Shown here piece after piece: positions 26,436 through 36,501 of a stretch of 64,000 nt of DNA. The notes under the pieces are model-generated. The model saw only the letters and a program-made list of their open reading frames with translations. It did no database searches and was not told the DNA's origin. The first letter of the stretch is position 1; every line of letters begins with the position of its first letter. The stretch lies in the NCBI RefSeq assembly GCF_029714405.1, contig NZ_CP121650.1:4903001-4967000 (forward strand), read 5' to 3'. The DNA is from Bradyrhizobium sp. CB82 (GTDB lineage: Bacteria > Pseudomonadota > Alphaproteobacteria > Rhizobiales > Xanthobacteraceae). A program made the translations under genes and the position numbers.

Positions 26436-28544
26436 ATGCGCCCGAGCCTGCTCAATCCGCTGTTTGCTGCCGTGACCAGCCTGCCCGGCGTCGGGCCGAA
26501 GCAGGACAAGCTGTTGCGCTATCTGCTCGGCCGCGATGAGACGCCGCGACTGGTCGACCTCCTGCTGCATCTGCCGAGTCAGGTCGTCGACCGACGGGCA
26601 CGGCCAAAGATCCGCGACGCCATCCCCGGCTCCGTGGTGACGCTGGAGGTGACGATCGATCGCCACCGTCCGCCTCCGCCGCGCAATGCGCGCGCGCCGT
26701 ATCTGGTCTTCGCCAGCGACGACACCGGCGACGTCGTGCTGACCTTCTTCCGCGCCAAGCCCGGCTATGTCGAAAAACTGCTGCCGATAGGCGAGAAGCG
26801 CTACGTCTCCGGCACGCTCCAGATGTACGACGGCATTCCGCAGATCGTACATCCCGACCGGGTGCTGGACGAGGAGGCCATCGCAAAACTTTCGGGAATT
26901 GATCCCGTTTATCCGCTCACCGAGGGTCTGGCGCTCGGCTCGCTTCGCCGCGCGATCGCGCAGGCGCTGCAAAAGCTGCCGGCCTTGCCGGAATGGATCA
27001 GCCCGCAGATCATCCGCCGCTGCCATTTCCCACCCATCGTGGAAGCGCTCACGCGTGTGCATCAGCCGATCGAGCTCACGGACGTGCTGCCAGACCGACC
27101 GTTCTGGTCACGGCTTGCTTTCGACGAATTGCTCGCCGGCCAGCTCGCGCTGGCGCTGATCCGCGCGCAATTGCGCAGGCCTGCGGGCGTGCGCAATGCA
27201 GGCGATGGCCATCTACGCAACAAGATCATCGACGCCCTGCCCTATGCGCTGACTCCCTCCCAGCGCAACGCCGCGGCCGCGATCGCCGACGATCTGAAAC
27301 TACCCGTGCGCATGCTGCGCCTGCTTCAGGGCGACGTCGGCTCCGGCAAGACCGTGGTGGCGCTGTTAGCTGCCGCCGCCGTCGCGGAAGTCGGCAAGCA
27401 GGCCGCGCTGATGGCGCCGACCGAAATTCTGGCGCGCCAGCACATCAAGACCATTGCGCCGCTCGCCGAGCGCGCCGGCTTGCGGGTTGCGATCCTCACC
27501 GGGCGCGAAAAGGGCAAGGAGCGGCGCGACATCCTCGCGCGGCTTGCCAAGGGCGAGATCGATCTTCTGGTCGGAACCCACGCGCTGATCCAGGACGACG
27601 TGATCTTCAGTGCGCTCGCCCTTGCGGTCGTCGACGAGCAGCATCGCTTTGGCGTGCGCGAGCGCCTGGCGCTGACCTCGAAGGGCGAGGCCGTCGACGT
27701 GCTGGTGCTGAGCGCCACGCCCATCCCGCGCACGCTGGTGCTGACCTATTTCGGCGACATGGACGTCTCGGAGCTGCGCGAGAAGCCGGCCGGCCGGCAG
27801 CCGATCGACACCCGCGCCGTGCCGATGAGCCGGCTTTCCGAGGTCATGGATGGCGTCGCCCGTGCGCTGCAATCCGGCAAGCTGGTCTATTGGATCTGCC
27901 CGTTGGTCGAGGAATCCGAGGCGGAGGGTACCGAGCACCTGACCAATGCGACCGAACGCTTCGAGAGCCTGCAAAAGCGTTTTGGCGATCGTGTCGGCCT
28001 GGTCCACGGCCAGATGAAGGGCACCGAGAAGGACCGCGTGATGGCGCAGTTCGCCGCCCACGAGATCGGACTTCTGGTCGCCACCACCGTCGTCGAGGTC
28101 GGCGTCGATGTCCCGGCGGCCACCATCATGGTGATCGAGAACGCCGAGCGCTTTGGCCTGGCCCAGCTCCACCAGTTGCGCGGCCGCATCGGACGCGGCT
28201 CGGAAGCCTCCACCTGCCTCCTGCTCTACTCAGAGCCGCTCGGCGAGATGTCGAAAGCACGGCTGAAGGTGATCCGCGAGACCACGGACGGCTTTACGAT
28301 CGCCGAGGAGGATCTGAAATTGCGCGGCGAAGGCGACGTGTTGGGCGTGCGCCAGAGCGGCCTGCCCGGCTACCGCATTGCGCGCTCCGAGGTGCACAGC
28401 CAACTCGTCACGCAGGCCCGCGACGAGGCGCTGCGCATCATGAAGGACGACCCGAAGCTGAAGGGCGAGCGCGGCGAAGCGCTGCGCTGCCTGCTGTATC
28501 TGTACGAGCGGGACGAAGCCATTCCGCTGATCGGTGCGGGCTGA
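26436..28544 (+). CDS. recG: ATP-dependent DNA helicase RecG
   Basis: RecG remodels stalled replication forks and Holliday junctions. The 702-residue protein has the N-terminal wedge/OB domain (SLPGVGPKQDKLLRYLLGRD, then SVVTLEVTIDRHRPPPPRNA). Helicase motifs follow: Walker A LLQGDVGSGKTVVALLAAA, DExH-type VVDEQHRFGVRERLAL, LSATPIPRTLVLTYFGD, and motif VI QLHQLRGRIGRGSEAS. The C-terminus ends YLYERDEAIPLIGAG. Length and start are usual. It sits divergently beside sdhE-mfd, a common alphaproteobacterial arrangement of repair genes. Confidence 0.96.
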   Translation: MRPSLLNPLFAAVTSLPGVGPKQDKLLRYLLGRDETPRLVDLLLHLPSQVVDRRARPKIRDAIPGSVVTLEVTIDRHRPPPPRNARAPYLVFASDDTGDVVLTFFRAKPGYVEKLLPIGEKRYVSGTLQMYDGIPQIVHPDRVLDEEAIAKLSGIDPVYPLTEGLALGSLRRAIAQALQKLPALPEWISPQIIRRCHFPPIVEALTRVHQPIELTDVLPDRPFWSRLAFDELLAGQLALALIRAQLRRPAGVRNAGDGHLRNKIIDALPYALTPSQRNAAAAIADDLKLPVRMLRLLQGDVGSGKTVVALLAAAAVAEVGKQAALMAPTEILARQHIKTIAPLAERAGLRVAILTGREKGKERRDILARLAKGEIDLLVGTHALIQDDVIFSALALAVVDEQHRFGVRERLALTSKGEAVDVLVLSATPIPRTLVLTYFGDMDVSELREKPAGRQPIDTRAVPMSRLSEVMDGVARALQSGKLVYWICPLVEESEAEGTEHLTNATERFESLQKRFGDRVGLVHGQMKGTEKDRVMAQFAAHEIGLLVATTVVEVGVDVPAATIMVIENAERFGLAQLHQLRGRIGRGSEASTCLLLYSEPLGEMSKARLKVIRETTDGFTIAEEDLKLRGEGDVLGVRQSGLPGYRIARSEVHSQLVTQARDEALRIMKDDPKLKGERGEALRCLLYLYERDEAIPLIGAG

Positions 28545-28897
28545 AGACGACGCCATCATCACAGCACCGAACGCTGTTGCCCGCGCCATCGTCCCGTCGG
28601 TTCACGACGACTTCTATCCGAACGTATCGATCCGCTGCTGTATGTCAGGGGGTATGACTTAGTTGACCCGCTCATTCGCTGATGTCTTGCCGAGCAATTT
28701 CCGCCGGGCTCGGCTATGAATTCAATTTCGTTACGTTGATGCGAGCTGGTTCACATTCAGGGATGGATCACTCGTGCTATAGTTGGATGGCGGAGATCAG
28801 CGAGGCACAGCGGGAACTGCTTCGGAGAGACGAAATTCTACTGATCGCCGACCGGCGTACATCGGAACTATCCCTGCATCACTGCTGGAGGTAGATC
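28545..28897. other. Intergenic stretch without a convincing gene
   Basis: After recG there is a GC-rich start, then an AT-richer stretch. A frame at 28682-28894 (MSCRAISAGLGYEF...) has no ribosome site and an unlikely composition. I see no terminator with a T-run. The end carries CTGGAGGTAGATC, the ribosome site of the next gene. Confidence 0.5.
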
Positions 28898-29104
28898 ATG
28901 CAGTTCATCTCCACCGAATGGCAGCCCACTTCGACAGCTCCATCAGATCGAGATCTGGAAATCTGCGCGCTGGACTTCGATGGGATAGTCCATGCGGTTC
29001 CTTTTCCTTGTCACACGGATGGATCCAATTGGGTCGACGGTTGGGGCAAAATGCACGCCGACATACAGCCGACCCACTGGCGCAAATGGCACGACGCACG
29101 CTAG
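28898..29104 (+). CDS. Small conserved hypothetical protein (68 aa)
   Basis: The start has a clear GGAGG seven bases upstream. The peptide MQFISTEWQPTSTAPSDRDL, followed by EICALDFDGIVHAVPFPC and ending PTHWRKWHDAR, is of a type common in Bradyrhizobium. The Trp/His-rich C-terminus and EWQPTSTAP opening recall short proteins of phage and island origin. No membrane segment or signal is seen. Function unknown. Confidence 0.6.
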   Translation: MQFISTEWQPTSTAPSDRDLEICALDFDGIVHAVPFPCHTDGSNWVDGWGKMHADIQPTHWRKWHDAR

Positions 29105-29170
29105 TCTCGTCCACGGACCCGCGTGATCCGTTTACGTGCCGGATGCATAGGATTGGCGGGCACGCACGCA

Positions 29171-30025
29171 CTACACGGTTTTGGCGACACTCGCTGCGAA
29201 CGCCTTCAATCGCGCCGCATCCGCGCCCTCGCCTTTCGCATCTTCGGCAAGATGCTCGAACCAGCGCGCAAAACCCTCGTAGATCTGGCTCGCGGGATGA
29301 TCGGGCCCCAGAAAACCCGCGATCTCGTGCATCTCCGCGACCCAACGATGGGCCTTCGTGATCATGTCCGGCAGCGCGATGGACAGCCGCGCCAAAATCG
29401 CGGGCTGGCTCAGCGCGAGCTCGTCGCGGAGCGCATCGGCTGCGCCGGCGTTGGTCGCCGCGAGCACCATGGCCGAGCCGATGCCGGCGAGACCCTTGAC
29501 GATGCCGGCATAGGACATCTTCAGCGCGGACGCTGCGCCGACCGGGCCTTCGACGATCCGCAAATCGAGCCCAAGCTCTTTCAGCACGGCCAGATCTTTC
29601 GCGTGCTCGCCGGCCACGTAGAACGCCGGCCCCTTGCTGCCAGGCTGCGGCGGAAAGCCGATGATGCCTGCATCGACGAACGGCGCCTGCGCTGAGCCGA
29701 TGATCTCCCCGATTCGCAGCACGGTATCGACGTTGACGGCGTTGCAGTCGACGACGAGCGGCTTCTTCTCCCGCCTCGCGATCAATGCAGCCAGCCGTTC
29801 GGCGAGCGCGACGGCCTCGCCCGGCGGCACGATCGACAGGATGATGTCGCAACCTGCGATATCGGCATCCTCGGCGGCGATCATGCCCGCTTCCGCGGCG
29901 CGCTTTGCGGTTTGCTCGCTGCGGCCCTTCAGCGAGGTCAGCACGGGCGCCCCGTTCTCATTCAGGCGGCGAGCGACCGCGCTACCCATGGCGCCAGGTG
30001 CGAGTATCGCGATGGTTGGGGACAT
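29171..30025 (-). CDS. NAD(P)-dependent beta-hydroxyacid-dehydrogenase-like protein (DUF1932)
   Basis: This 284-residue protein has an N-terminal Rossmann fold (IAILAPGAMGSAVARRLNEN, a variant GxGxMG) and the segment DIILSIVPPGEAVALAER. The helical C-terminal domain has LKMSYAGIVKGLAGIGSAM, where the catalytic Lys of the 6-phosphogluconate dehydrogenase-like family would sit, followed by a DUF1932-type end. It probably reduces or oxidises a small hydroxyacid or imine; the substrate is unknown. No operon partners are within range except the leftward DUF502 gene 113 bases upstream. Confidence 0.82.
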   Translation of the reverse strand: MSPTIAILAPGAMGSAVARRLNENGAPVLTSLKGRSEQTAKRAAEAGMIAAEDADIAGCDIILSIVPPGEAVALAERLAALIARREKKPLVVDCNAVNVDTVLRIGEIIGSAQAPFVDAGIIGFPPQPGSKGPAFYVAGEHAKDLAVLKELGLDLRIVEGPVGAASALKMSYAGIVKGLAGIGSAMVLAATNAGAADALRDELALSQPAILARLSIALPDMITKAHRWVAEMHEIAGFLGPDHPASQIYEGFARWFEHLAEDAKGEGADAARLKAFAASVAKTV

Positions 30026-30137
30026 GGCTCACTCCAGTTCGAACGCGAGCGCGACCTGCGCTTCGCCATCTGGAACGATAGCAGAGTGAGGGAGCGCAAG
30101 GCGAATGCCGGCCATCCCGCGAAGGAATGACGGACGC

Positions 30138-30917
30138 TCACTCCACCTTGGCGGGCTCGGGGTGCACGGCGGCGGCATTGGCAATGCGGGCTGCGTTCGC
30201 CACGCCCGCAAGAGCTGCGACCTTCTTCGGATCGGGGCTCGATCCCGGCTGCACCACGCCTGCCGACATGATCAGCGTCGCCGCATCTTCCGCGCTCATC
30301 TCGACCTCGATGATCTTGCTCTTAGGGACGTAGAAGAAGAAGCCCGTGGTCGGGTTGGGCGAGCACGGCAGAAACACCGAGACATGCTCCTCCTGTCCCG
30401 GCAGGCTGCGCGCGATGTCCTCACTCGGCGATTGCGAGATCAGCACGATCGACCACATGCCCGGCGAGGGAAACTCGACCAGGCCGACCTTCCGGAAGCT
30501 CGAGCCCTTGCCCGAGAACAGCGTCTCGAACACCTGCTTCAGGCCGCGGTAGATCGCGCGCACCGCCGGGATCCGGCCGAGGAAGGTCTCGCCGACGTCG
30601 ACCAGCGTCCGGCCGATCAGGTTCGCAGCGAGGAAGCCGACCAGCGTCAGCGTGAAAAATGCGACAATCAGTCCCCAGCCCGGAACGCCGTACGGCAAAT
30701 AGGTTTCCGGCCGATAGGCCAGCGGCACGAACGGCCGCACCACCCCGTCGACCCATGTGACGAACCACCAGACCAGATAGAGAGTGATCGCGATTGGTCC
30801 CGTAACGACGAGGCCGGTGAGGAAATAGTTACGGAATCGGCCCATCAGGCCGGTATGCGGCTCCGGCGGCAGGTCTTCGGCGGGCACGGGCGGGGACGCG
30901 TCATCACGGGCGGTCAT
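30138..30917 (-). CDS. DUF502 family membrane protein
   Basis: This 259-residue protein has a cytoplasmic N-terminus rich in Pro/Glu and two transmembrane segments (about 32-52, YFLTGLVVTGPIAITLYLVW; and 78-102, GWGLIVAFFTLTLVGFLAAN). The conserved core has GRIPAVRAIYRGLKQVFETL, FPSPGMWSIVLIS, and FLPCSPNPTTGFFFYVPKSK. DUF502 proteins are widespread and of unknown function. A Pro/Ala C-terminal tail is probably disordered. It lies upstream of the oxidoreductase gene in the same direction. Confidence 0.87.
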   Translation of the reverse strand: MTARDDASPPVPAEDLPPEPHTGLMGRFRNYFLTGLVVTGPIAITLYLVWWFVTWVDGVVRPFVPLAYRPETYLPYGVPGWGLIVAFFTLTLVGFLAANLIGRTLVDVGETFLGRIPAVRAIYRGLKQVFETLFSGKGSSFRKVGLVEFPSPGMWSIVLISQSPSEDIARSLPGQEEHVSVFLPCSPNPTTGFFFYVPKSKIIEVEMSAEDAATLIMSAGVVQPGSSPDPKKVAALAGVANAARIANAAAVHPEPAKVE

Positions 30918-31017
30918 TCGGGTTCCAAGTCGGTCGCAGCACTCTAGCTAGGCTCTTCTAGCAGATTTTTGAAGGTGCAAGGCGACCGCGCCTGCTCTCC
31001 TTCTGCGCCCTCCCTGC

Positions 31018-32844
31018 CTATTCGACGGTCACTGATTTCGCGAGGTTACGCGGCTGGTCGACATCGGTGCCCATCACCACCGCTGTGTGGTAGGCCAAAA
31101 GTTGCACCGGGACGGCATACACCATCGGCGTGAAGGCAGCCGCCATGTCGGGCATGACGATGGTGACGAGCGAATCCACCGTCGCCTCCGCCGCGCCCTT
31201 GGCGTCCGTCATCAGGATGATGTTGCCGCCGCGGGCGGCGACTTCCTGCATGTTGGAGACCGTCTTCTCGAACACGCGATCGTACGGAGCAATGACGACA
31301 ACCGGCATGGTCTCGTCGATCAGCGCGATCGGCCCGTGCTTGAGCTCGCCGGCGGCATAGCCCTCGGCGTGGATGTAGGAGATTTCCTTCAGCTTGAGCG
31401 CGCCTTCGAGCGCGAGCGGGAAGCTGGTGCCACGGCCGAGATAAAGCACATCGCTCGACTTGGCGATCCTGTGCGCGAGCTTCTCGATCTGCAGCTCGGT
31501 GCTGAGCGCGTCCGCCATCAGGCGCGGGATCTCGACCAGGCCATGCACGAGCTTGGTCTCGTCCTCCTCGGACAACTCGCCGCGCGCCTTGCCGGCCGCG
31601 ATCGCGAGCGAGGCGAGCACCATCAGCTGGCAGGTGAAGGCTTTTGTGGACGCGACGCCGATCTCGGGACCGGCAAGCGTCTGGAGCACCGTCTCGCTCT
31701 CGCGCGCGATCGTCGAGGTCGGCACGTTGACGACGGCGAGCGTGTGCACACCTTCAGCCTTGGCGTAGCGGAGCGCGGCGAGCGTATCGGCGGTCTCGCC
31801 CGATTGCGAAATGAAGATCGCCAGATCGCCCTTGCGCAAGGGAGATTCGCGGTAGCGGAACTCGGAGGCGACGTCGACCTCGACCGGCAGGCGCGCCATG
31901 CGCTCGAACCAGTATTTTGCGACATAGCCCGCGTAGCTCGCCGTGCCGCAGGCCGTGATGGTAATGCGCTGGATATCCTTGAAGTCGAACGGCAGCTTCA
32001 CCGGCAGCAACACGCGCTCGGAGCCCATGTCAATGTAACGCGCCAGCGTGTGACCGACGACCTCGGGCTGCTCGTGGATCTCCTTCGCCATGAAGTGGCG
32101 GTAGTTGCCCTTGTCGACCAGCGAGGTCGAGGCCGCATGCTTGATCTTGTCACGCTGGACGGCGTGGCCGTCCTTGTCGAAGATGGCAACGCTGCTCCGG
32201 GTCAGCACGACCCAGTCGCCATCCTCGAGATAGCTGATCGTATCGGTGAACGGGCCGAGCGCGATCGCGTCCGAGCCGAGGAACATCTCGCCATCGCCGT
32301 AGCCGACCGCGAGCGGCGGACCGTTGCGGGCGCCGATCATCAGGTCGCCTTCCCCCGCGAAGATGAAGCCGAGCGCGAACGCGCCGCGCAGCCGGCTCAA
32401 GGCGAGCTTCACCGCCTCGACCGGCTTGTTGCCCCGCGTGAGCAGATCGTCGACCAGATGCAGCACGATCTCGGTGTCGGTCTCGGTGCGGAACACCGTG
32501 CCCTTCGCTTCGAGCTCCTCGCGTAGCTCGCGGAAATTCTCGATGATGCCGTTATGGACCACCGCGACGCGCTCGGTGGCGTGCGGATGGGCATTGTGCT
32601 CGGTCGGCTTGCCGTGGGTGGCCCAGCGTGTGTGACCGATGCCGGTCGTCCCCTTCAGCGGCTTGTCACGCAACCGCGCCTCGAGGTTCTTCAGCTTGCC
32701 TTCGGCGCGGCGGCGCTCCAGGTGATCGCCTTCGAGCGTGGCGACGCCCGCGGAATCGTAGCCGCGATATTCAAGCCGCTTGAGCGAATCCACCAATTGC
32801 TCTGCAACCGGTTCGCGCCCGAGAATGCCGACAATCCCGCACAT
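31018..32844 (-). CDS. glmS: Glutamine--fructose-6-phosphate aminotransferase GlmS
   Basis: GlmS makes glucosamine-6-phosphate from fructose-6-phosphate and glutamine, the first step to UDP-GlcNAc. The 608-residue protein starts MCGIVGILGREPVAEQ, where Cys2 becomes the N-terminal nucleophile of the Ntn glutaminase. HTRWATHGKPTEHNAHPH follows, then two SIS domains (ISQSGETADTLAALRYAK and SDVLYLGRGTSFPLALEGAL). It ends DQPRNLAKSVTVE, as the family does. A frame extension to 32931 is rejected because it would bury the catalytic Cys. glmU lies about 680 bases upstream in the same direction. Confidence 0.96.
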   Translation of the reverse strand: MCGIVGILGREPVAEQLVDSLKRLEYRGYDSAGVATLEGDHLERRRAEGKLKNLEARLRDKPLKGTTGIGHTRWATHGKPTEHNAHPHATERVAVVHNGIIENFRELREELEAKGTVFRTETDTEIVLHLVDDLLTRGNKPVEAVKLALSRLRGAFALGFIFAGEGDLMIGARNGPPLAVGYGDGEMFLGSDAIALGPFTDTISYLEDGDWVVLTRSSVAIFDKDGHAVQRDKIKHAASTSLVDKGNYRHFMAKEIHEQPEVVGHTLARYIDMGSERVLLPVKLPFDFKDIQRITITACGTASYAGYVAKYWFERMARLPVEVDVASEFRYRESPLRKGDLAIFISQSGETADTLAALRYAKAEGVHTLAVVNVPTSTIARESETVLQTLAGPEIGVASTKAFTCQLMVLASLAIAAGKARGELSEEDETKLVHGLVEIPRLMADALSTELQIEKLAHRIAKSSDVLYLGRGTSFPLALEGALKLKEISYIHAEGYAAGELKHGPIALIDETMPVVVIAPYDRVFEKTVSNMQEVAARGGNIILMTDAKGAAEATVDSLVTIVMPDMAAAFTPMVYAVPVQLLAYHTAVVMGTDVDQPRNLAKSVTVE

Positions 32845-33063
32845 GCGGATCAATATCCCCCAATTCGTCGAAAAATCATCAAAACGACGCGGTCGGTTTT
32901 TATCGAAACTCGCAAGGAACGAGATACTCAATAATTATTGCGGATTGCGACAGCACCAAATGGCGGTAGCCCTAACGCGCGTCGATTTGGCCGGCCTTTA
33001 ACCTTGCGCATTAACTCACTGTCAACAAGTTTGACCAACGATTCCCGCCCAGGAGATCCGGCC

Positions 33064-33282
33064 ATGAGAGGCTCATCCGACCGCAAAGGTCTTTCCTCGA
33101 CGTATGTGCATGCCAGCGAGACCACTGGCACGCACCTGGCGCATTGGCCGCCGCCCCAACGCGGCAAGGAGAGCAAGCCCGTATTCGTCAAGCACCGGGC
33201 TGGCGAGCCCGTGAAGCGCGCCAAGCCGCGCGGCTGGAGACTGACGCGCGCGATCTTCTCCGAATTTGCCGACGATGAGTAA
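33064..33282 (+). CDS. Small basic hypothetical protein between glmS and glmU
   Basis: The ATG at 33064 has CAGGAG nine bases upstream and opens 72 codons: MRGSSDRKGLSSTYVHASET, then a Pro/Lys-rich middle and KRAKPRGWRLTRAIFSEFAD. The protein is strongly basic and likely disordered. It runs opposite to glmS and glmU. I do not recognise a family; the strong ribosome site is the main support. Confidence 0.4.
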   Translation: MRGSSDRKGLSSTYVHASETTGTHLAHWPPPQRGKESKPVFVKHRAGEPVKRAKPRGWRLTRAIFSEFADDE

Positions 33283-33522
33283 GGTCCGCAATCGTTGCCG
33301 CTTCACCTTTGAAGGGCAAAAGCGAGCATGACAACGAGCCCCCAAACACCAGTTCCGTAAAAAGGGAACGCCGAAGTTGCGGGTCGCCCACACCGAACAG
33401 CTTCAGCACCCTCCCGTCGCCACGACGAGAAGCTCAACGGGGCGCATTGATCAAACCAGCAAGGAAGTCGACCATGAGCGCGCGAGCCTAATGACACTCG
33501 GGAGAACCTGGTACTCGGCCGC

Positions 33523-34884
33523 TCACTTCTCCGGCTTCTTGCCGCCCGTCTTCATCTCGCGATAGCGCGCAGCACCGCCTTCCCGAATGGTCTGCTGATT
33601 GCGCTCAAGCGCCATGGCGTCATCAGGCACGTCGCGCGTGATCACCGAGCCTGAGCCGATGTAAGCGCCGTTGCCGATCTTGACGGGGGCGACCAGCGAG
33701 GAGTTGGTGCCGACGAAGGCGCCCTTCCCGATCAGCGTCTTGTGCTTCTTGAAGCCGTCGTAGTTGCAGGTGATGGTGCCGGCGCCGATGTTGGAATTGG
33801 CGCCGACGGTCGCATCCCCGATGTAGGAGAGATGGTTGACCTTGACACCGGCTTCCAGCGTTGCGGCCTTGGTTTCCACGAAATTGCCGATGCGGGCGCC
33901 GTCGCCGAGCGAGGTGCCGGGCCGCAGGCGCGCATAGGGGCCGATGGAGACGTTCCTGCCGAGCGAAGTCTCGACGATATGCGAGAAGGAGTGGATCACC
34001 GCCCCGTCGGCGATCGACACGCCTGGACCGATCACCACGAAGGGCTCGATCGTCACGTCCTTGCCGAACGTCGTGTCCGCGGCGAGATAGACGGTTTCCG
34101 GCGCGATCAGCGTCACGCCGGCGTCCATCGCCGCTTTTCGCAGCCGCGCCTGCATCACGCTCTCTGCTTCCGCAAGCTGCGCCTTGGTGTTGATGCCGCG
34201 CACCTCGTCTTCGCTGGTCTCGATCACCACGGCCTCCCATCCCTGTTCGCGGACGATCCCGACCGCGTCCGTCAGATAATATTCGCCCTTGGAGTTCGCA
34301 TTGCCGATCTTGTCGAGGATCGCCAGTGCGCGGCGCCCGTCCAGCGCCATCACGCCGGCATTGCACAGCGTGATCCTGCGCTCTTCAGGGCTCGCATCCG
34401 CCTGCTCGCGGATCGCAACCAGACGATCGCCTTCGACAATGAACCGGCCGTAGCCCGTCGGATCGGCAGCACGAAAGCCGAGCGCGGCAAGCGCCGCGCC
34501 GCGCGCGAGCGGCGCGCGCAGCCGGTCAAAGGTCGCAGCCGAAATCAGCGGCGTGTCGCCGAACGCGATCAGGAGATCGTCTGCACCGCGGGCGATCGCC
34601 TCGCGCGCCGCCAGCACCGCATGCGCGGTGCCGAGCCGCTCGGCCTGCACGAAGATGAGCGTGTCAGGCCGGATGCGCCGCGCTTCATCCGTCACGGCTC
34701 CATGGTCGGGCCCGATCACCACCGCAAGCGATGTATCGGTTCCCTTCCCCTTGGGCGCGGCGGCGAGCACATGGGCGAGCAGCGACTGCCCTGCCACCGG
34801 ATGCAGCACTTTTGGCAGGCTCGATCGCATGCGCGTGCCTTCGCCGGCGGCGAGCACGATCGTAAGGCTGGAGCGGGCGGTCAT
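33523..34884 (-). CDS. glmU: Bifunctional UDP-GlcNAc pyrophosphorylase/GlcN-1-P acetyltransferase GlmU
   Basis: GlmU completes UDP-GlcNAc synthesis: it acetylates glucosamine-1-phosphate, then transfers UMP. The 453-residue protein has the nucleotidyltransferase signature [20 protein letters not shown] at the N-terminus and the uridyl-binding FGDTPLI. A left-handed beta-helix of hexapeptide repeats follows (from about residue 250; [20 protein letters not shown]), ending in a short charged tail. Length is normal. Its presence near glmS links the pathway's first and last steps, as in other Bradyrhizobium. Confidence 0.95.
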   Translation of the reverse strand: MTARSSLTIVLAAGEGTRMRSSLPKVLHPVAGQSLLAHVLAAAPKGKGTDTSLAVVIGPDHGAVTDEARRIRPDTLIFVQAERLGTAHAVLAAREAIARGADDLLIAFGDTPLISAATFDRLRAPLARGAALAALGFRAADPTGYGRFIVEGDRLVAIREQADASPEERRITLCNAGVMALDGRRALAILDKIGNANSKGEYYLTDAVGIVREQGWEAVVIETSEDEVRGINTKAQLAEAESVMQARLRKAAMDAGVTLIAPETVYLAADTTFGKDVTIEPFVVIGPGVSIADGAVIHSFSHIVETSLGRNVSIGPYARLRPGTSLGDGARIGNFVETKAATLEAGVKVNHLSYIGDATVGANSNIGAGTITCNYDGFKKHKTLIGKGAFVGTNSSLVAPVKIGNGAYIGSGSVITRDVPDDAMALERNQQTIREGGAARYREMKTGGKKPEK

Positions 34885-35066
34885 CGATATCCCTGGTAAG
34901 CCAGTGTCGGCCGAATCGCTTCCGATCGGCGCGAGCTCCCTTACACGTCGTCATAGAGGCGTTTTGCTATCCCCGCAAACGTCCGGAATTCAAGTGCATC
35001 CCGCTTTTCCTGTTAATGTTCCCTGATTGATTCGGGGAAGCTCGACGGGCTGGGCGCTTAACAATC

Positions 35067-36404
35067 ATGGCAAAGGATTCCGACCCGCTGGCCGGCGTCT
35101 TCGAGACCAAGGAATCCGGCGGCCTTCTCGCCGGACTCCTGGCCGAGGAGAACGAGTTCGATCGCCGCATGATGTGGCGGCTCGGCTCATGGGGCGTCGG
35201 GGCCGTCGGGGCCGTGGCGATCGCCGTGATGGCCAGTCAGGCGCAGCTCGGGTGGCGGCGCGACCAGGTCGCAGCCGCCGACCTGGCGCGCCAGGCCGAC
35301 CGGCTCCAGATGCTGACCCGGGAGAGCCAGAGCGAGGCTCGGAGGCTGGCGTCCGCGATCGAGACGCTCAACACCGATCGTGACCGGCTCTATTCGCGCG
35401 TCACGCTTTTGGAGCAAGGGCTCGATTCCGTCACCGGCGCAATCGCAAAGCAGAATGCCACGCCGCCGCAGACGCCCGCCGTGAAAGCGCAGGAGACGCA
35501 GGCGGCCACGGCGCAGCCCACGGCCTTGCCTTCGCCCGTAGCGCCCAGCGTCGCGCCGGTCGCCTCGACGCCTGCATCAAGCGATAAGCCGCGCACGGAC
35601 GCCGCCAAAGAGCAAACAAAGGAACAGGCAAAGGAGCAAGCCGCTCCGCCGCCGCAGACCGCTGCGGCGGCGTCGCTCGTTCCGCAGTCGTCAGCAGCGC
35701 CGACGGGGCTGCCGAAGGTCGCGCTGGTCGCATCCAAGTCGATCATGGCGCCGCCCGATCCAGCCGCATCGAAACTGGTCCAGCCGGAGAAGACGGAGAA
35801 AGCCGAGAAGACGGACACGGCTGAGACGCCGATTGCGGATGCCGCCCCGGCCACCGAGGTAGCGGCAGCGACACCCAAGGAACCCGAAGCCGCCGAGAGC
35901 GAAGCGCCGGCCCCGGCTATTCCCGTTCAACAGACCCGGTTTGCCGTGGACCTCGGCAGCGCCAGCTCGATCGGCGGCCTGCGCGCATTGTGGCAGGGCC
36001 TGATCAAGTCCAATCCTGAGGTCGCCAACCTCCGCCCCATCATCATGATCAGGGAGAGCAAGGCCGGTGCCGGCATGCAACTTCGCCTCGGCGCCGGACC
36101 GCTGGTGAATGCGGCCGCCGCTGCCAAGATCTGCGCCGGCCTTATCGAGAACGATCGGGCCTGCGAGACCACCGTGTTCGATGGACAGCGGTTGTCGATG
36201 CACGGCCAGGAGGCGCCCCAGCAAGCCGAGACGCCGCCGTCCACAGCCAAGCCGGAGAAGCCGCAGCACCGGCGGAGCTACTCTTCCAAGCGCACCAAAC
36301 GCGAGGAACCGCCTCCGCCCCCGCCGGCGCCGACCGCGCCACCCAAGCAGGAAACGACGGCCACCTCGACCATCTCCTCGTTCTTCAACCGAAACAAGAA
36401 CTGA
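35067..36404 (+). CDS. Membrane-anchored SPOR-like domain protein
   Basis: This 445-residue protein has a short cytoplasmic N-terminus, one transmembrane helix (about 50-70; GSWGVGAVGAVAIAVMASQA) and a coiled-coil segment (ARQADRLQMLTRESQSEARR). A long Ala/Pro/Lys-rich disordered stretch follows. A SPOR-like domain comes last (about 290-370; FAVDLGSASSIGGLRALWQG and CAGLIENDRACETTVFDGQR), then a Pro-rich tail. SPOR domains bind denuded septal glycan, so a role in cell division or envelope is likely. Assignment of the SPOR-like domain rests on pattern rather than alignment. Confidence 0.7.
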   Translation: MAKDSDPLAGVFETKESGGLLAGLLAEENEFDRRMMWRLGSWGVGAVGAVAIAVMASQAQLGWRRDQVAAADLARQADRLQMLTRESQSEARRLASAIETLNTDRDRLYSRVTLLEQGLDSVTGAIAKQNATPPQTPAVKAQETQAATAQPTALPSPVAPSVAPVASTPASSDKPRTDAAKEQTKEQAKEQAAPPPQTAAAASLVPQSSAAPTGLPKVALVASKSIMAPPDPAASKLVQPEKTEKAEKTDTAETPIADAAPATEVAAATPKEPEAAESEAPAPAIPVQQTRFAVDLGSASSIGGLRALWQGLIKSNPEVANLRPIIMIRESKAGAGMQLRLGAGPLVNAAAAAKICAGLIENDRACETTVFDGQRLSMHGQEAPQQAETPPSTAKPEKPQHRRSYSSKRTKREEPPPPPPAPTAPPKQETTATSTISSFFNRNKN

Positions 36405-36501
36405 AGTCAGATCAGCCAATTACCGCGAGACTCTGAGGCTAATTCACAAGGCCCGCGCCTTGCCTGTTGCCCCCATCCGCCTTCCCGACCATATTGGCCC
36501 C

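Noticed and set aside
22444..28544. Long open frames opposite mfd and recG
   Set aside because: They are antisense shadows produced by high GC; their products are Arg/Asp/Gly-rich without motifs.
28682..28894. 70-codon frame after recG
   Set aside because: No ribosome site, unusual Cys/Trp/Met composition and no protein-like pattern; likely chance.
32845..32931. Longer GlmS starting at 32931
   Set aside because: It would place the catalytic Cys internally; GlmS must expose Cys after removal of the first Met.
32845..33063. glmS ribozyme upstream of glmS
   Set aside because: The glmS ribozyme is known in Firmicutes; no core sequence resembling it is visible here.
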